12,937 nt of DNA from NCBI GenBank assembly GCA_031264885.1, contig JAISDM010000307.1:1-12937 (forward strand), given 5' to 3'. Below, in pieces: positions 7,701-12,937 of this stretch. Made by a program: the position numbers and the translations under genes. The notes under the pieces are model-generated. The model was not told the DNA's origin and searched no databases. It saw only the letters and a program-made list of their open reading frames with translations. The DNA comes from Peptococcaceae bacterium (GTDB taxonomy: Bacteria > Bacillota > Peptococcia > DRI-13 > UBA5745). Within the stretch, counting starts at the first letter, position 1. The number at the start of each line of letters is the position of its first letter.

Positions 7701-8693
7701 GACGATGTGAAGATCCGCCGGAAGGCATGCGCGCTGGGCATCGCCTGCCTGACCTCTTTGGACACGGCGGACGCTCTGGCGGAGAGTCTGTTCAGCGGCT
7801 ACAGCGAGATCAATACGGAACTGGTGGACATCAATCAGATGAGGAGCGAGCCTATGAGACTGGAATTTACGAAGATGCAGGGCACGGGGAACGATTATAT
7901 CTACATCAACTGTCTGGAAAAAGAGATCAACTGCCCGGAATCCCTGTCTGTGGCCCTGTCGGACAGACACTTCGGGGTCGGCGGGGACGGGGTGGTGCTC
8001 ATCTGCGCGAGCGGGACGGCGGACGCGAAGATGCGCATGTTCAATCTGGACGGCAGCGAGGGGGAGATGTGCGGCAACGCCATCCGCTGTGTGGCCAAGT
8101 ATCTGTATGACAATCAGATTGTCCCCAGGGATGTGATGACCATCGAGACCCTCAGCGGGGTGAAGGAGCTGTACTTGAATACCCAGCGCGGGCTGGTTTC
8201 GTCGGTGAAGGTCAACATGGGCCGGGTCCGGCTGGATCCGGCGGAGGTGCCTGTCCGGCTGCCGGGAACCTCTGCCGTCGATCAGCCGGTGGATATCGGC
8301 GGGGAAACCTATCGCGTGACCTGCGTATCCATGGGCAATCCCCACGCGGTCGTCTTCCAGAGCGAGGTGGACGGGCTGGACCTGGAACGTGTCGGGCCGG
8401 CGTTCGAGCGGCATTCCTTGTTCCCGGAGCGGGTCAACGCGGAGTTTGTGAAGGTCGTCGATGGGAATACCCTGAAGATGCGTGTGTGGGAGCGGGGCAG
8501 CGGGGAGACGCTGGCCTGCGGCACGGGCGCCTGCGCGGCGGCGGTGGCGGCGGTGCTGAACGGCCACTGCAAGAAAGGCGAGGACATCCGGGTGATCTTG
8601 CTCGGGGGGGAATTGACGGTCAACTATACGGATGAGCGGGTGCTTATGTCCGGGGACTGCGCGAAGGTGTTCGAAGGGGTTATTGAGATTTAA
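4755..8693 (+). CDS. carB: CarB-DapF fusion: carbamoyl-phosphate synthase large subunit plus diaminopimelate epimerase
   Basis: The frame runs 1312 codons without a stop. Residues 1 to about 1030 are CarB, which makes carbamoyl phosphate from bicarbonate, ammonia and two ATP. The first half has GSGPIVIGQAAEFDYAG, RPAFTLGGSGGG and EVNPRVSRSSALASK. The second half starts near 515 with LGSGPIRIGQGIEFDYA and has RPSYVLGGQN and EVNPRASRTVPYLSK. The MGS allosteric domain spans about 898-1030. Residues 1034-1312 are a complete DapF. The oligomerization domain is short: WFL to VYK spans about 22 residues where the Escherichia coli protein has over 60, explaining the CarB part being about 40 residues under the usual 1070. 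The linker between modules is only a few residues. The fused state may be real, a lost stop codon, or a base error near 7836-7842. carA overlaps upstream; dapL follows after 20 bases. Confidence 0.9.
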   Translation: MPLNPSIKRVLLIGSGPIVIGQAAEFDYAGTQACRVLREDGVEIVLVNSNPATIMTDNGMADKIYIEPLTLTTVKRIIEKERPDSILSGLGGQTGLTLCMQLARDGFLDKMGVRLLGSSPETIDMAEDRQMFKETMQSIGQPVIPSVVATELDTALEFAETNGYPVIIRPAFTLGGSGGGIAGSAAELREIAGNGLAVSPIHQILVEKSIAGWKEIEFEVMRDKLGNVISVCSMENFDPVGVHTGDSVVVAPAVTLADREYQMLRSAALDIITALGVEGGCNCQFGLYPHSFEYVVIEVNPRVSRSSALASKATGYPIAKVATKIALGYTLDEIPNAVTGQTYAAFEPAIDYVAVKFPKWPFDKFVYAKRDLGTQMKATGEVMSMADTFEGALLKAVRGAEIGIQTLELPKLKRLTDGEIRLLLRKATDERVFVVYEAILRGMDIDGISRITDIDKWFLHKMANLRDYAPPETPPVYKMVDTCGGEFAAETPYFYAIDRGGENEALELAEKSRRERVLVLGSGPIRIGQGIEFDYACVHCVETLKKMGYEVIVINNNPETVSTDFDIADRLYFEPLSIRDVMGVVDLEKPIGVIVAFGGGTAIKLTQQLAGNGIPILGTSAEAIDICEDRGRFDALLESLNLKRPKGFSVMTLEGALDAAADLGYPVLLRPSYVLGGQNMIIAFSPEDVREYMEIILTQKQDNPVLIDKYLSGREIEVDAICDGEEVLIPGIMEHIERTGIHSGDSIAVYPPIHIDDGLANRILEETAKICLRLECRGLINIQYIIVGGGIYVIEVNPRASRTVPYLSKVTGVPMCELATKTSMGLRLADLGYGAGIYKAPPYTAVKVPVFSFEKLTDVDTQLGPEMKSTGEVLGIGKNLKEALYKGLIAAGYYLGKKGGVFMTVRDSDKTEISYVAKKFADLGFSLYATPGTAKVLQSAGLRVETVNKIYQSAEHNTMHLLESGKLAYIISTSEKGRDPAKDDVKIRRKACALGIACLTSLDTADALAESLFSGYSEINTELVDINQMRSEPMRLEFTKMQGTGNDYIYINCLEKEINCPESLSVALSDRHFGVGGDGVVLICASGTADAKMRMFNLDGSEGEMCGNAIRCVAKYLYDNQIVPRDVMTIETLSGVKELYLNTQRGLVSSVKVNMGRVRLDPAEVPVRLPGTSAVDQPVDIGGETYRVTCVSMGNPHAVVFQSEVDGLDLERVGPAFERHSLFPERVNAEFVKVVDGNTLKMRVWERGSGETLACGTGACAAAVAAVLNGHCKKGEDIRVILLGGELTVNYTDERVLMSGDCAKVFEGVIEI
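7841..7856 (+). promoter_or_regulatory. Internal ribosome site and start codon for dapF
   Basis: GAGGAG (7841-7846) lies seven bases upstream of the in-frame ATG at 7854, which is exactly where a normal DapF begins. Two TGA codons in the +1 frame (7840-7842 and 7855-7857) surround it. The layout is that of an ordinary carB stop, ribosome site and dapF start, except that the carB frame itself is not stopped. Separate DapF could therefore be made even if the fusion is also translated. Confidence 0.6.
7854..8693 (+). CDS. dapF: Diaminopimelate epimerase module (possible independent start)
   Basis: DapF interconverts LL- and meso-diaminopimelate, supplying peptidoglycan and the last lysine precursor. 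From ATG 7854 the product is 279 residues, the normal full length. The N-terminus FTKMQGTGNDY is canonical. The two catalytic cysteines are present: Cys73 in GEMCGNAIRC and Cys222 in GETLACGTGAC. MGNPHAV near 160 and the ERGSGET block complete the signature. The module is in frame with carB upstream, so this is listed as the alternative product from the internal ribosome site. dapL, the preceding enzyme of the same pathway, lies immediately downstream, which favours a shared lysine/cell-wall role. Confidence 0.6.
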   Translation: MRLEFTKMQGTGNDYIYINCLEKEINCPESLSVALSDRHFGVGGDGVVLICASGTADAKMRMFNLDGSEGEMCGNAIRCVAKYLYDNQIVPRDVMTIETLSGVKELYLNTQRGLVSSVKVNMGRVRLDPAEVPVRLPGTSAVDQPVDIGGETYRVTCVSMGNPHAVVFQSEVDGLDLERVGPAFERHSLFPERVNAEFVKVVDGNTLKMRVWERGSGETLACGTGACAAAVAAVLNGHCKKGEDIRVILLGGELTVNYTDERVLMSGDCAKVFEGVIEI

Positions 8694-8713
8694 GGAAGGG
8701 GGGGCTTGTCTGA

Positions 8714-9892
8714 ATGAAAATTAATCGGAATTATTTGCGGCTGGAGGACAGTTATTTATTCGCTTCCATCGCTCAGAAGGTTGGCGAATATAAGGCGGCG
8801 CATCCGGAGAAGGATGTGATCCGACTGGGGATCGGGGATGTGACGCTGCCCTTGGGGGCGCCGGTGGTGGAGGCCCTCGGGCGGGCGGTGAAGGAAATGG
8901 GAGAGGCTGAGACGTTCCGGGGATACGGGGATTATGAGGGGTACGCGTTTCTGAGAAAAGCGATCGTGGGATATTACGGGGAGAAAAACGTCCGCGTGGA
9001 TGAGAGCGAGGTTTTTGTTTCTGAGGGGGCGAAGAGCGATATCGCTAATATTCTGGATCTCTTTGACGCAGACAATAAAGTGCTGATCCCGGATCCGGTT
9101 TATCCGGTTTATGTGGACACCAATGTGATGGCGGGGCGGGAGATCCTGTATATGAACGGGCATGAGGGCAACCGGTTTCTGCCCATGCCGGACGCGGACA
9201 CTCAGGGCGACATCATCTATATCTGCTCTCCCAACAATCCTACCGGCGCGGTGTACAGCAAGGCGCAGCTCAAAGCCTGGGTGGACTACGCCAACGAGCG
9301 GGGCGCGGTGATCCTCTTTGACGCCGCCTATGAAGCCTTTGTAAACGACCCGGAGCTGCCCACCAGCATTTATCAGATTGAGGGGGCGGCGACCTGCGCC
9401 GTTGAGATATGCTCTTTTTCCAAGACGGCGGGATTCACCGGCGTCCGGTGCGGGTACACGGTCGTGCCCCACGCTCTGATCCGGGAAGGGGCCGAACTGA
9501 ATTCGCTGTGGCTGCGGCGGCAGAGCACCAAATTCAACGGGGTGTCCTACATCACTCAGCGGGGCGCGGAGGCGGTGTTCAGCCAGGCGGGGCGGCAATG
9601 GGTGCGGGAGGCCGTCGGCTATTACATGGAGAACGCCCGGATCATCGCGGACGCCATGGAGGAATTGGGCGTGTGGTACTGCGGCGGCAAGAATTCTCCC
9701 TATATCTGGCTGAAGTGCCCGAAAGCCATGTCTTCCTGGGAATATTTCGATTACCTCCTGAACGGGGTCAATGTGGTGGGGACGCCCGGCGAAGGCTTCG
9801 GCAAAAACGGGGCGGGCTTCTTCCGCTTAACCGCCTTCGGAGACGTAAATCAGGTGAAGGAAGCTGTGAGAAGGATCAAGGAAAAAAATTGA
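8714..9892 (+). CDS. dapL: LL-diaminopimelate aminotransferase
   Basis: DapL converts tetrahydrodipicolinate to LL-diaminopimelate in one step, with glutamate as amino donor and PLP as cofactor, bypassing the succinylase or acetylase branches. The 392-residue product shows the fold I aminotransferase landmarks: SPNNPTG (172-178), FDAAYEAF with Asp203 and Tyr206, and the PLP lysine Lys237 in SFSKTAGFTGVRCGY with Arg245. The RLGIGDVTLPL start and SFSKTAGFTG block are typical of DapL rather than of aspartate aminotransferase. The family is usually about 390-410 residues, so it is complete. The ribosome site GGAAGGGGGGG (8694-8704) follows the dapF stop directly. Its product is the substrate of the DapF module upstream. 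Confidence 0.94.
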   Translation: MKINRNYLRLEDSYLFASIAQKVGEYKAAHPEKDVIRLGIGDVTLPLGAPVVEALGRAVKEMGEAETFRGYGDYEGYAFLRKAIVGYYGEKNVRVDESEVFVSEGAKSDIANILDLFDADNKVLIPDPVYPVYVDTNVMAGREILYMNGHEGNRFLPMPDADTQGDIIYICSPNNPTGAVYSKAQLKAWVDYANERGAVILFDAAYEAFVNDPELPTSIYQIEGAATCAVEICSFSKTAGFTGVRCGYTVVPHALIREGAELNSLWLRRQSTKFNGVSYITQRGAEAVFSQAGRQWVREAVGYYMENARIIADAMEELGVWYCGGKNSPYIWLKCPKAMSSWEYFDYLLNGVNVVGTPGEGFGKNGAGFFRLTAFGDVNQVKEAVRRIKEKN

Positions 9893-9905
9893 ATATGGGA
9901 GATAG

Positions 9906-9949
9906 GCGTCTGACAGGGACGGGCGGCAGAATGCCGCCCCTACAGACGC
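9906..9949. repeat. Dispersed hairpin repeat, copy 3 with outer stem
   Basis: GGGCGGCA (9921-9928) and TGCCGCCC (9932-9939) repeat the stem of the copies at 13-31 and 135-153. The loop here is GAA instead of GGA. An additional outer pair, GCGTCTG (9906-9912) and CAGACGC (9943-9949), encloses the core in a 7-bp second stem. The shared segment includes the preceding GGGAC and the following CCCCT. There is no T-run, so a terminator role after dapL is doubtful. Confidence 0.8.
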
Positions 9950-9976
9950 GTTGTTCATGGGTACCGCAGGGGGCAG

Positions 9977-10002
9977 GCGCAAGGGCTGAACCACCCTTGC
10001 GC
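9977..10002. repeat. Inverted repeat, 9-bp stem
   Basis: GCGCAAGGG (9977-9985) pairs perfectly with CCCTTGCGC (9994-10002) around an eight-base loop. It belongs to the gene-free stretch 9893-10089 behind dapL. No similar copy occurs elsewhere in the window. It could add to transcript folding or stability after dapL, but no T-run follows. Confidence 0.7.
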
Positions 10003-10011
10003 TGCGCGGCG

Positions 10012-10027
10012 CCCCTCCCGGGAGGGG
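10012..10027. repeat. Perfect 16-bp GC-rich palindrome
   Basis: CCCCTCCCGGGAGGGG is its own reverse complement. It lies ten bases after the previous inverted repeat and completes a group of three hairpin-capable units in under 125 bases. With no spacer between the arms it is more likely a DNA site or repeat fragment than an efficient RNA hairpin. Confidence 0.65.
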
Positions 10028-10089
10028 AATGTAATGCGCGGCGGGATGCCTGACGGGGTGGCGGTGCGGCTGAAAGGAGGAGAAATGGG

Positions 10090-10659
10090 ATGGATGGTGA
10101 AGAGTCTCCGAATAAGCAGGTTTATACTCTGGGCGAATTTATGAGCCTGGAGGTGGAGGAGGGCGCGAGGGCGGAGTTGGTGGGCGGAGAACTGTTTATG
10201 TTCAGTTCGCCCACATACGCGCATCAGAGGATCGTCTCTGTTTTATGCGCGCGGTTCGAGGCGTTTTTTGCCGGAAAAACGTGCAAGGTGTGCGTCGCTC
10301 CGTTGGATGTGATTATAAAGGAGCATTGTGTGCAGCCGGATCTCATCGTTTTGTGCGATACGGCGAAAATACATGGGGACGGCAAGTGTCACGGCGCCCC
10401 GGATTTGGTGGTGGAGGTATCGTCAAAATCCACGGAACACAGCGACAGGATGCTGAAGCTGAATTTATACAGGAACAACGGGGTGAAGGAATACTGGATC
10501 GTGAATCCGCTGAATGTGGAAGGCGTCATCGCGGATGTGTTCCGGTTTGAGCGCGGCGATAAGATTGATTATATGCAGTATGCCGGCGGAGACACGGCGG
10601 AATCCTTCCTGTTCGAGGGGTTGACCGTGGATATGAACGATCTGATAAACGAGGTATGA
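10090..10659 (+). CDS. Uma2-family (DUF820) PD-(D/E)XK nuclease-like protein
   Basis: The 189-residue protein matches the Uma2 pattern: an early RAELVGGEL (Glu29 region), then VQPDLIVLCD with Asp84, DLVVEVSS with Glu109, and D-R-M-L-K-L-N-L-Y with Lys123 and Tyr127, followed by GVKEYWIV. These are the positions of the PD-(D/E)XK nuclease core. The family is abundant in cyanobacteria and some Bacillota and its biological role is unsettled; restriction-like, repair or mobile-element roles have been suggested. The start is ATG 10090, seven bases behind AAAGGAGGAG (10073-10082); nearby ATGs at 10085 and 10094 are out of frame. A repeat island lies immediately upstream and tcdA starts six bases downstream. 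It looks like an accessory gene inserted between housekeeping genes. Confidence 0.9.
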   Translation: MDGEESPNKQVYTLGEFMSLEVEEGARAELVGGELFMFSSPTYAHQRIVSVLCARFEAFFAGKTCKVCVAPLDVIIKEHCVQPDLIVLCDTAKIHGDGKCHGAPDLVVEVSSKSTEHSDRMLKLNLYRNNGVKEYWIVNPLNVEGVIADVFRFERGDKIDYMQYAGGDTAESFLFEGLTVDMNDLINEV

Positions 10660-10665
10660 TTTTGT

Positions 10666-11526
10666 ATGGATCAGTTTGCGAGAACGGCTTTGTTGTTGGG
10701 CCAGGCGAGTATGGAGCGGCTTTTTGCCGCGAAGGTGGCGGTGTTCGGCGTCGGCGGGGTGGGCGGCTACTGTGTGGAGGCGCTGGCCCGCTCGGGCGTC
10801 GGGCGGCTGGATCTGTTCGATGATGACCGGATATGTCTGACCAATCTCAACCGGCAGATCATCGCTACTCATAAGACGGTGGGTCTGTACAAGGTGGATG
10901 TGACGCGGGAGCGGATTCTGGAGATCCATCCGGGGGCGGAGGTCAACGCTTACAAGCTGTTTTACGGCCCGGATACGGCGGATCAGGTGGATTTGGGCTC
11001 TTACGATTATGTGGTGGACGCGGTGGATACGCTGACCGCCAAGCTGGAGCTGGTTTGCCGGGCGGAGGCTTGCGGCGCGCCCATCATCAGCTGTATGGGC
11101 GCGGCGAATAAGCTGGACGCCTCGGCTTTTTGCGTGGCCGATGTCTATCAGACTTCCGTATGTCCTATGGCGCGGCTGATGCGCAAGGAGCTGCGCGTCC
11201 GGGGCGTCCGGGCGCTGAAGGTGGTGTATTCCAGGGAGCCGGCGATGAAGCCTCTGGAGGATGGGGCGGACAGCTGCCGGCAGCACTGTGTGTGTCCCCC
11301 CGGAACCGCCCGGACCTGTCTCAAACGGCGGCAGATCCCGGCCAGCAACGCCTTTGTTCCCGCGGCGGCGGGGCTGGTTCTGGCGGGGGAAGTGGTCAGG
11401 GACCTGACGGCGGGCGCGGGCCGGAGGGATGCCGGAGGGACGCCGGGGACGGCGTCCCCCGTGGAAGAAGGCCGCCGGGGAGGGGCATTTACCGGCGCTG
11501 CGGAAGGAGGCGGGCAATGGCGGTAA
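10666..11526 (+). CDS. tcdA: tRNA threonylcarbamoyladenosine dehydratase (ThiF/E1 family)
   Basis: TcdA (CsdL/YgdL) uses ATP to cyclise the t6A37 modification of tRNA to ct6A. The 286-residue product has the E1-like nucleotide-binding loop GVGGVGG (28-34), the DDDRICLTNLNRQ block (52-64), Lys76 in GLYKVDV and the conserved DAVDT near 118-122. A Cys-rich segment near 204-210 and the SNAFVPAAAGLVLAGEVVRDL ending are also family-like. The normal protein would stop near residue 248; the last 38 residues are Gly/Arg/Ala-rich, low-complexity, and encoded partly by a GC-rich hairpin repeat. The 3' end overlaps tgt by ten bases. The ribosome site is a modest GAGGT (10651-10655) inside the Uma2 gene end. 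Other ThiF-family roles are possible but less likely given the overall pattern. Confidence 0.87.
   Translation: MDQFARTALLLGQASMERLFAAKVAVFGVGGVGGYCVEALARSGVGRLDLFDDDRICLTNLNRQIIATHKTVGLYKVDVTRERILEIHPGAEVNAYKLFYGPDTADQVDLGSYDYVVDAVDTLTAKLELVCRAEACGAPIISCMGAANKLDASAFCVADVYQTSVCPMARLMRKELRVRGVRALKVVYSREPAMKPLEDGADSCRQHCVCPPGTARTCLKRRQIPASNAFVPAAAGLVLAGEVVRDLTAGAGRRDAGGTPGTASPVEEGRRGGAFTGAAEGGGQWR
11437..11459. repeat. Hairpin repeat inside the 3' end of tcdA
   Basis: GGGACGCC (11437-11444) pairs perfectly with GGCGTCCC (11451-11458) around GGGGAC. An overlapping alternative, GGGGAC (11445-11450) with GTCCCC (11454-11459), is also perfect. It lies in the low-complexity tail of TcdA, about 60 bases before the tgt start, where the family protein has no conserved residues. 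It may be a repeat inserted in frame. Confidence 0.6.
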
Positions 11527-12641
11527 CGCTGACTTTGCTGAAGGAGGACGCCCGTTCCGGGGCGAGGCGGGGCAGGCTCCGGACGGAACGGGGCGTCATT
11601 GAGACGCCGGTGTTCATGCCTGTGGGCACACAGGCCACGGTCAAGGCCATGACGCCGTGGGAGCTGGAACGGCTGGGCGTCGGGATTGTTCTGTCCAACA
11701 CGTATCATTTGTATTTGAGGCCGGGGGCGGAGGTCGTGGCCGCCGCGGGAGGGCTGCACCGGTTCATGGGATGGGACGGGCCCATTCTGACGGACAGCGG
11801 CGGGTTTCAGGTGTTCTCTCTGGGGGATCTGCGCAAGATCACCGAGGAGGGGGTGGAGTTCCGTTCTCATATTGACGGATCCCGGCATTTGTTTACCCCG
11901 GAGCGGGTTATGGAGATAGAGGCGGCGCTGGGGGCGGATATCATAATGGCTTTTGACGAATGTACCGCCTATCCGGCGGAGCGCCTTCAGGTGAAAGAGG
12001 CGGCGGAGCGCACCAGCCGGTGGGCGGAGCGGTGTCTGGCGGCGCGCCGGAATTCGGGGCGGAATCCGGCGCAGGCGCTGTTTGGGATCGTTCAGGGGGG
12101 GATGTATCCGGATCTCCGGCGGCAGAGTCTGAATGATCTTATGTCGATGGATTTTCCGGGTTACGCTGTCGGCGGTCTGAGTGTGGGCGAGGAAAAAAGC
12201 TTGATGTATGAGATCCTGGACGGGCTGGTTCCGCTGATGCCCCGGGACAAGCCCCGGTACCTGATGGGGGTGGGGTCGCCGGATTGCCTGGTGGAGGGTG
12301 TCTGGCGGGGCATCGACATGTTCGATTGCGTCCTGCCCACGCGGGTGGCGCGAAACGGGGCTTTTTACTGCCGGGACGGAAGGCGCGCCATACGCAACGC
12401 CCAGTATAAGGAGGATTGGCGGCCGCTGGATCCGGAATGTGACTGTTACGCGTGTACGCGTTTTTCACGGGCGTATATCCGGCATCTGTTTATGTCGGGG
12501 GAGATATTGGGACTCCGGCTTGCCACCATACACAACCTGCGTTTTCTCACCCGTTTGATGGAGGAATTGAGGCAGGCCATTGAGGAGGACGCCCTGGAGG
12601 AATACCGCCGGAGGTTTTTTTTGCGCTGGAAGGAAAGATAG
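11517..12641 (+). CDS. tgt: Queuine/preQ1 tRNA-guanine transglycosylase
   Basis: Tgt exchanges guanine at wobble position 34 of GU(N) anticodon tRNAs for preQ1, a step in queuosine synthesis. The 374-residue product has the usual length. The active-site Asp93 lies in LTDSGGFQ and the nucleophile Asp270 in MFDCVLPTR, with GIVQGG and the GGLSVGE loop between them. The zinc site is complete: Cys308, Cys310, Cys313 and His339. I chose ATG 11517 because GGAAGGAGG (11502-11510) precedes it; the frame stays open upstream to 11130, but that part lies within tcdA and is not family-like. The gene overlaps tcdA by ten bases, and both modify the tRNA anticodon loop. yajC downstream is the usual neighbour of tgt. 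Confidence 0.96.
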   Translation: MAVTLTLLKEDARSGARRGRLRTERGVIETPVFMPVGTQATVKAMTPWELERLGVGIVLSNTYHLYLRPGAEVVAAAGGLHRFMGWDGPILTDSGGFQVFSLGDLRKITEEGVEFRSHIDGSRHLFTPERVMEIEAALGADIIMAFDECTAYPAERLQVKEAAERTSRWAERCLAARRNSGRNPAQALFGIVQGGMYPDLRRQSLNDLMSMDFPGYAVGGLSVGEEKSLMYEILDGLVPLMPRDKPRYLMGVGSPDCLVEGVWRGIDMFDCVLPTRVARNGAFYCRDGRRAIRNAQYKEDWRPLDPECDCYACTRFSRAYIRHLFMSGEILGLRLATIHNLRFLTRLMEELRQAIEEDALEEYRRRFFLRWKER

Positions 12642-12644
12642 TGC

Positions 12645-12673
12645 TTGATATCAAGGCCATATTCATGTAACAT
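12645..12673 (+). promoter_or_regulatory. Possible weak promoter with palindrome ahead of yajC
   Basis: TTGATA (12645-12650) is a five-of-six -35 match and TAACAT (12668-12673), 17 bases later, is a four-of-six -10 match. The -35 box lies inside a perfect 12-bp palindrome, CTTGATATCAAG (12644-12655). The 77-base gap between tgt and yajC is clearly more AT-rich than its surroundings. No terminator is seen after tgt, so yajC may be read from both sources. Confidence 0.35.
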
Positions 12674-12718
12674 TAATGAAGTTGAATAAAGCTGGCAAAG
12701 AAAAAGGGGGATTATAAA

Positions 12719-12937
12719 ATGGATCAAAATTTTATGATGGTTGTGTGGCTGGTGGCGCTGTTTGCCATTATGTACTTTCTGATGATCCGGCCTCAGCAGA
12801 AGCAGAAAAAGAAAAGGGAGTCCATGCTCACCAATCTGAAGAAAGGGGATCATATTGTGACCATCGGCGGGATTCACGGGTATATTTATTCTATGAACGA
12901 CACGATGATGACGCTGGAGGTGGCCACGGAGGTGTAC
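12719..12937 (+). CDS. yajC: Preprotein translocase subunit YajC (5' part, runs off the window)
   Basis: The first 73 codons are present. A single membrane segment (about residues 6-23, rich in Val, Leu, Met and Phe) is followed by IRPQQKQKKK, the hallmark of YajC, and then by LKKGDHIVTIGGIHG, the conserved cytoplasmic block. YajC is a small single-span protein associated with SecDF and the Sec translocon. The family is usually about 85-115 residues, so some 15-40 residues are missing at the window edge. The start ATG 12719 has AAAAAGGGGG (12701-12710) eight bases upstream. Its place behind tgt is classical and secD/secF would be expected next. Confidence 0.93.
   Translation, partial: MDQNFMMVVWLVALFAIMYFLMIRPQQKQKKKRESMLTNLKKGDHIVTIGGIHGYIYSMNDTMMTLEVATEVY

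Noticed and set aside
6147..8567. An 806-codon minus-strand frame opposite carB-dapF
   Set aside because: It mirrors a strongly biased GC-rich coding frame; its product is His/Arg/Gln-rich without any recognisable domain, and the + strand gene is certain.
9921..9939. Terminator of dapL
   Set aside because: The hairpin is strong but no T-run follows and the same element occurs in non-terminator positions, so it is treated as a repeat.
11130..11516. Long N-terminal extension of tgt
   Set aside because: The extra 129 codons lie within tcdA in another frame and have no resemblance to Tgt; ATG 11517 has a strong ribosome site.
10465..11517. A 350-codon minus-strand frame opposite tcdA
   Set aside because: It overlaps the clear tcdA gene and has a low-complexity Arg/Pro/His-rich product.

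Overview
The window looks like a chromosomal segment of a GC-rich member of the Clostridia (Bacillota), probably an uncultured gut or anaerobic lineage. The evidence is a class I glutamine synthetase followed directly by an ANTAR-type antiterminator, lysine/peptidoglycan synthesis by the DapL route, strong purine-rich Shine-Dalgarno sites, and the tgt-yajC pair. This is a lineage inference from gene content and protein style, not a database match. All genes lie on the + strand.

Layout. Bases 1-409 carry no gene. They hold two copies of a hairpin-bearing repeat (7-65 and 129-187), another inverted repeat between them, a near-consensus housekeeping promoter (213-241), and an intrinsic terminator (297-337) inside the transcript that promoter would make. 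Bases 410-9892 form a tight run: purA, glnA, an ANTAR regulator with a degenerate receiver, carA, a carB reading frame that continues without a stop into dapF, and dapL. Bases 9893-10089 are a repeat island with three hairpins. Bases 10090-12641 hold a Uma2-family nuclease-like gene, tcdA and tgt. After a short AT-rich gap with a 12-bp palindrome, yajC starts at 12719 and runs off the end.

How the genes fit together. The first block is about nitrogen flow. GlnA makes glutamine. CarAB uses glutamine to make carbamoyl phosphate for pyrimidines and arginine. PurA uses aspartate in AMP synthesis. DapL takes its amino group from glutamate and DapF finishes meso-diaminopimelate. The ANTAR protein is the likely local regulator, acting on RNA terminators. 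The second block is tRNA modification (TcdA, Tgt) followed by the Sec accessory protein YajC.

The most notable points are the in-frame CarB-DapF fusion, the shortened CarB oligomerization domain, the phosphoacceptor-less receiver of the ANTAR protein, the promoter-terminator leader upstream of purA, and a dispersed hairpin repeat family found at both ends of the first block. I saw no CRISPR array, tRNA, rRNA, transposase, phage gene or recognisable defence cluster.
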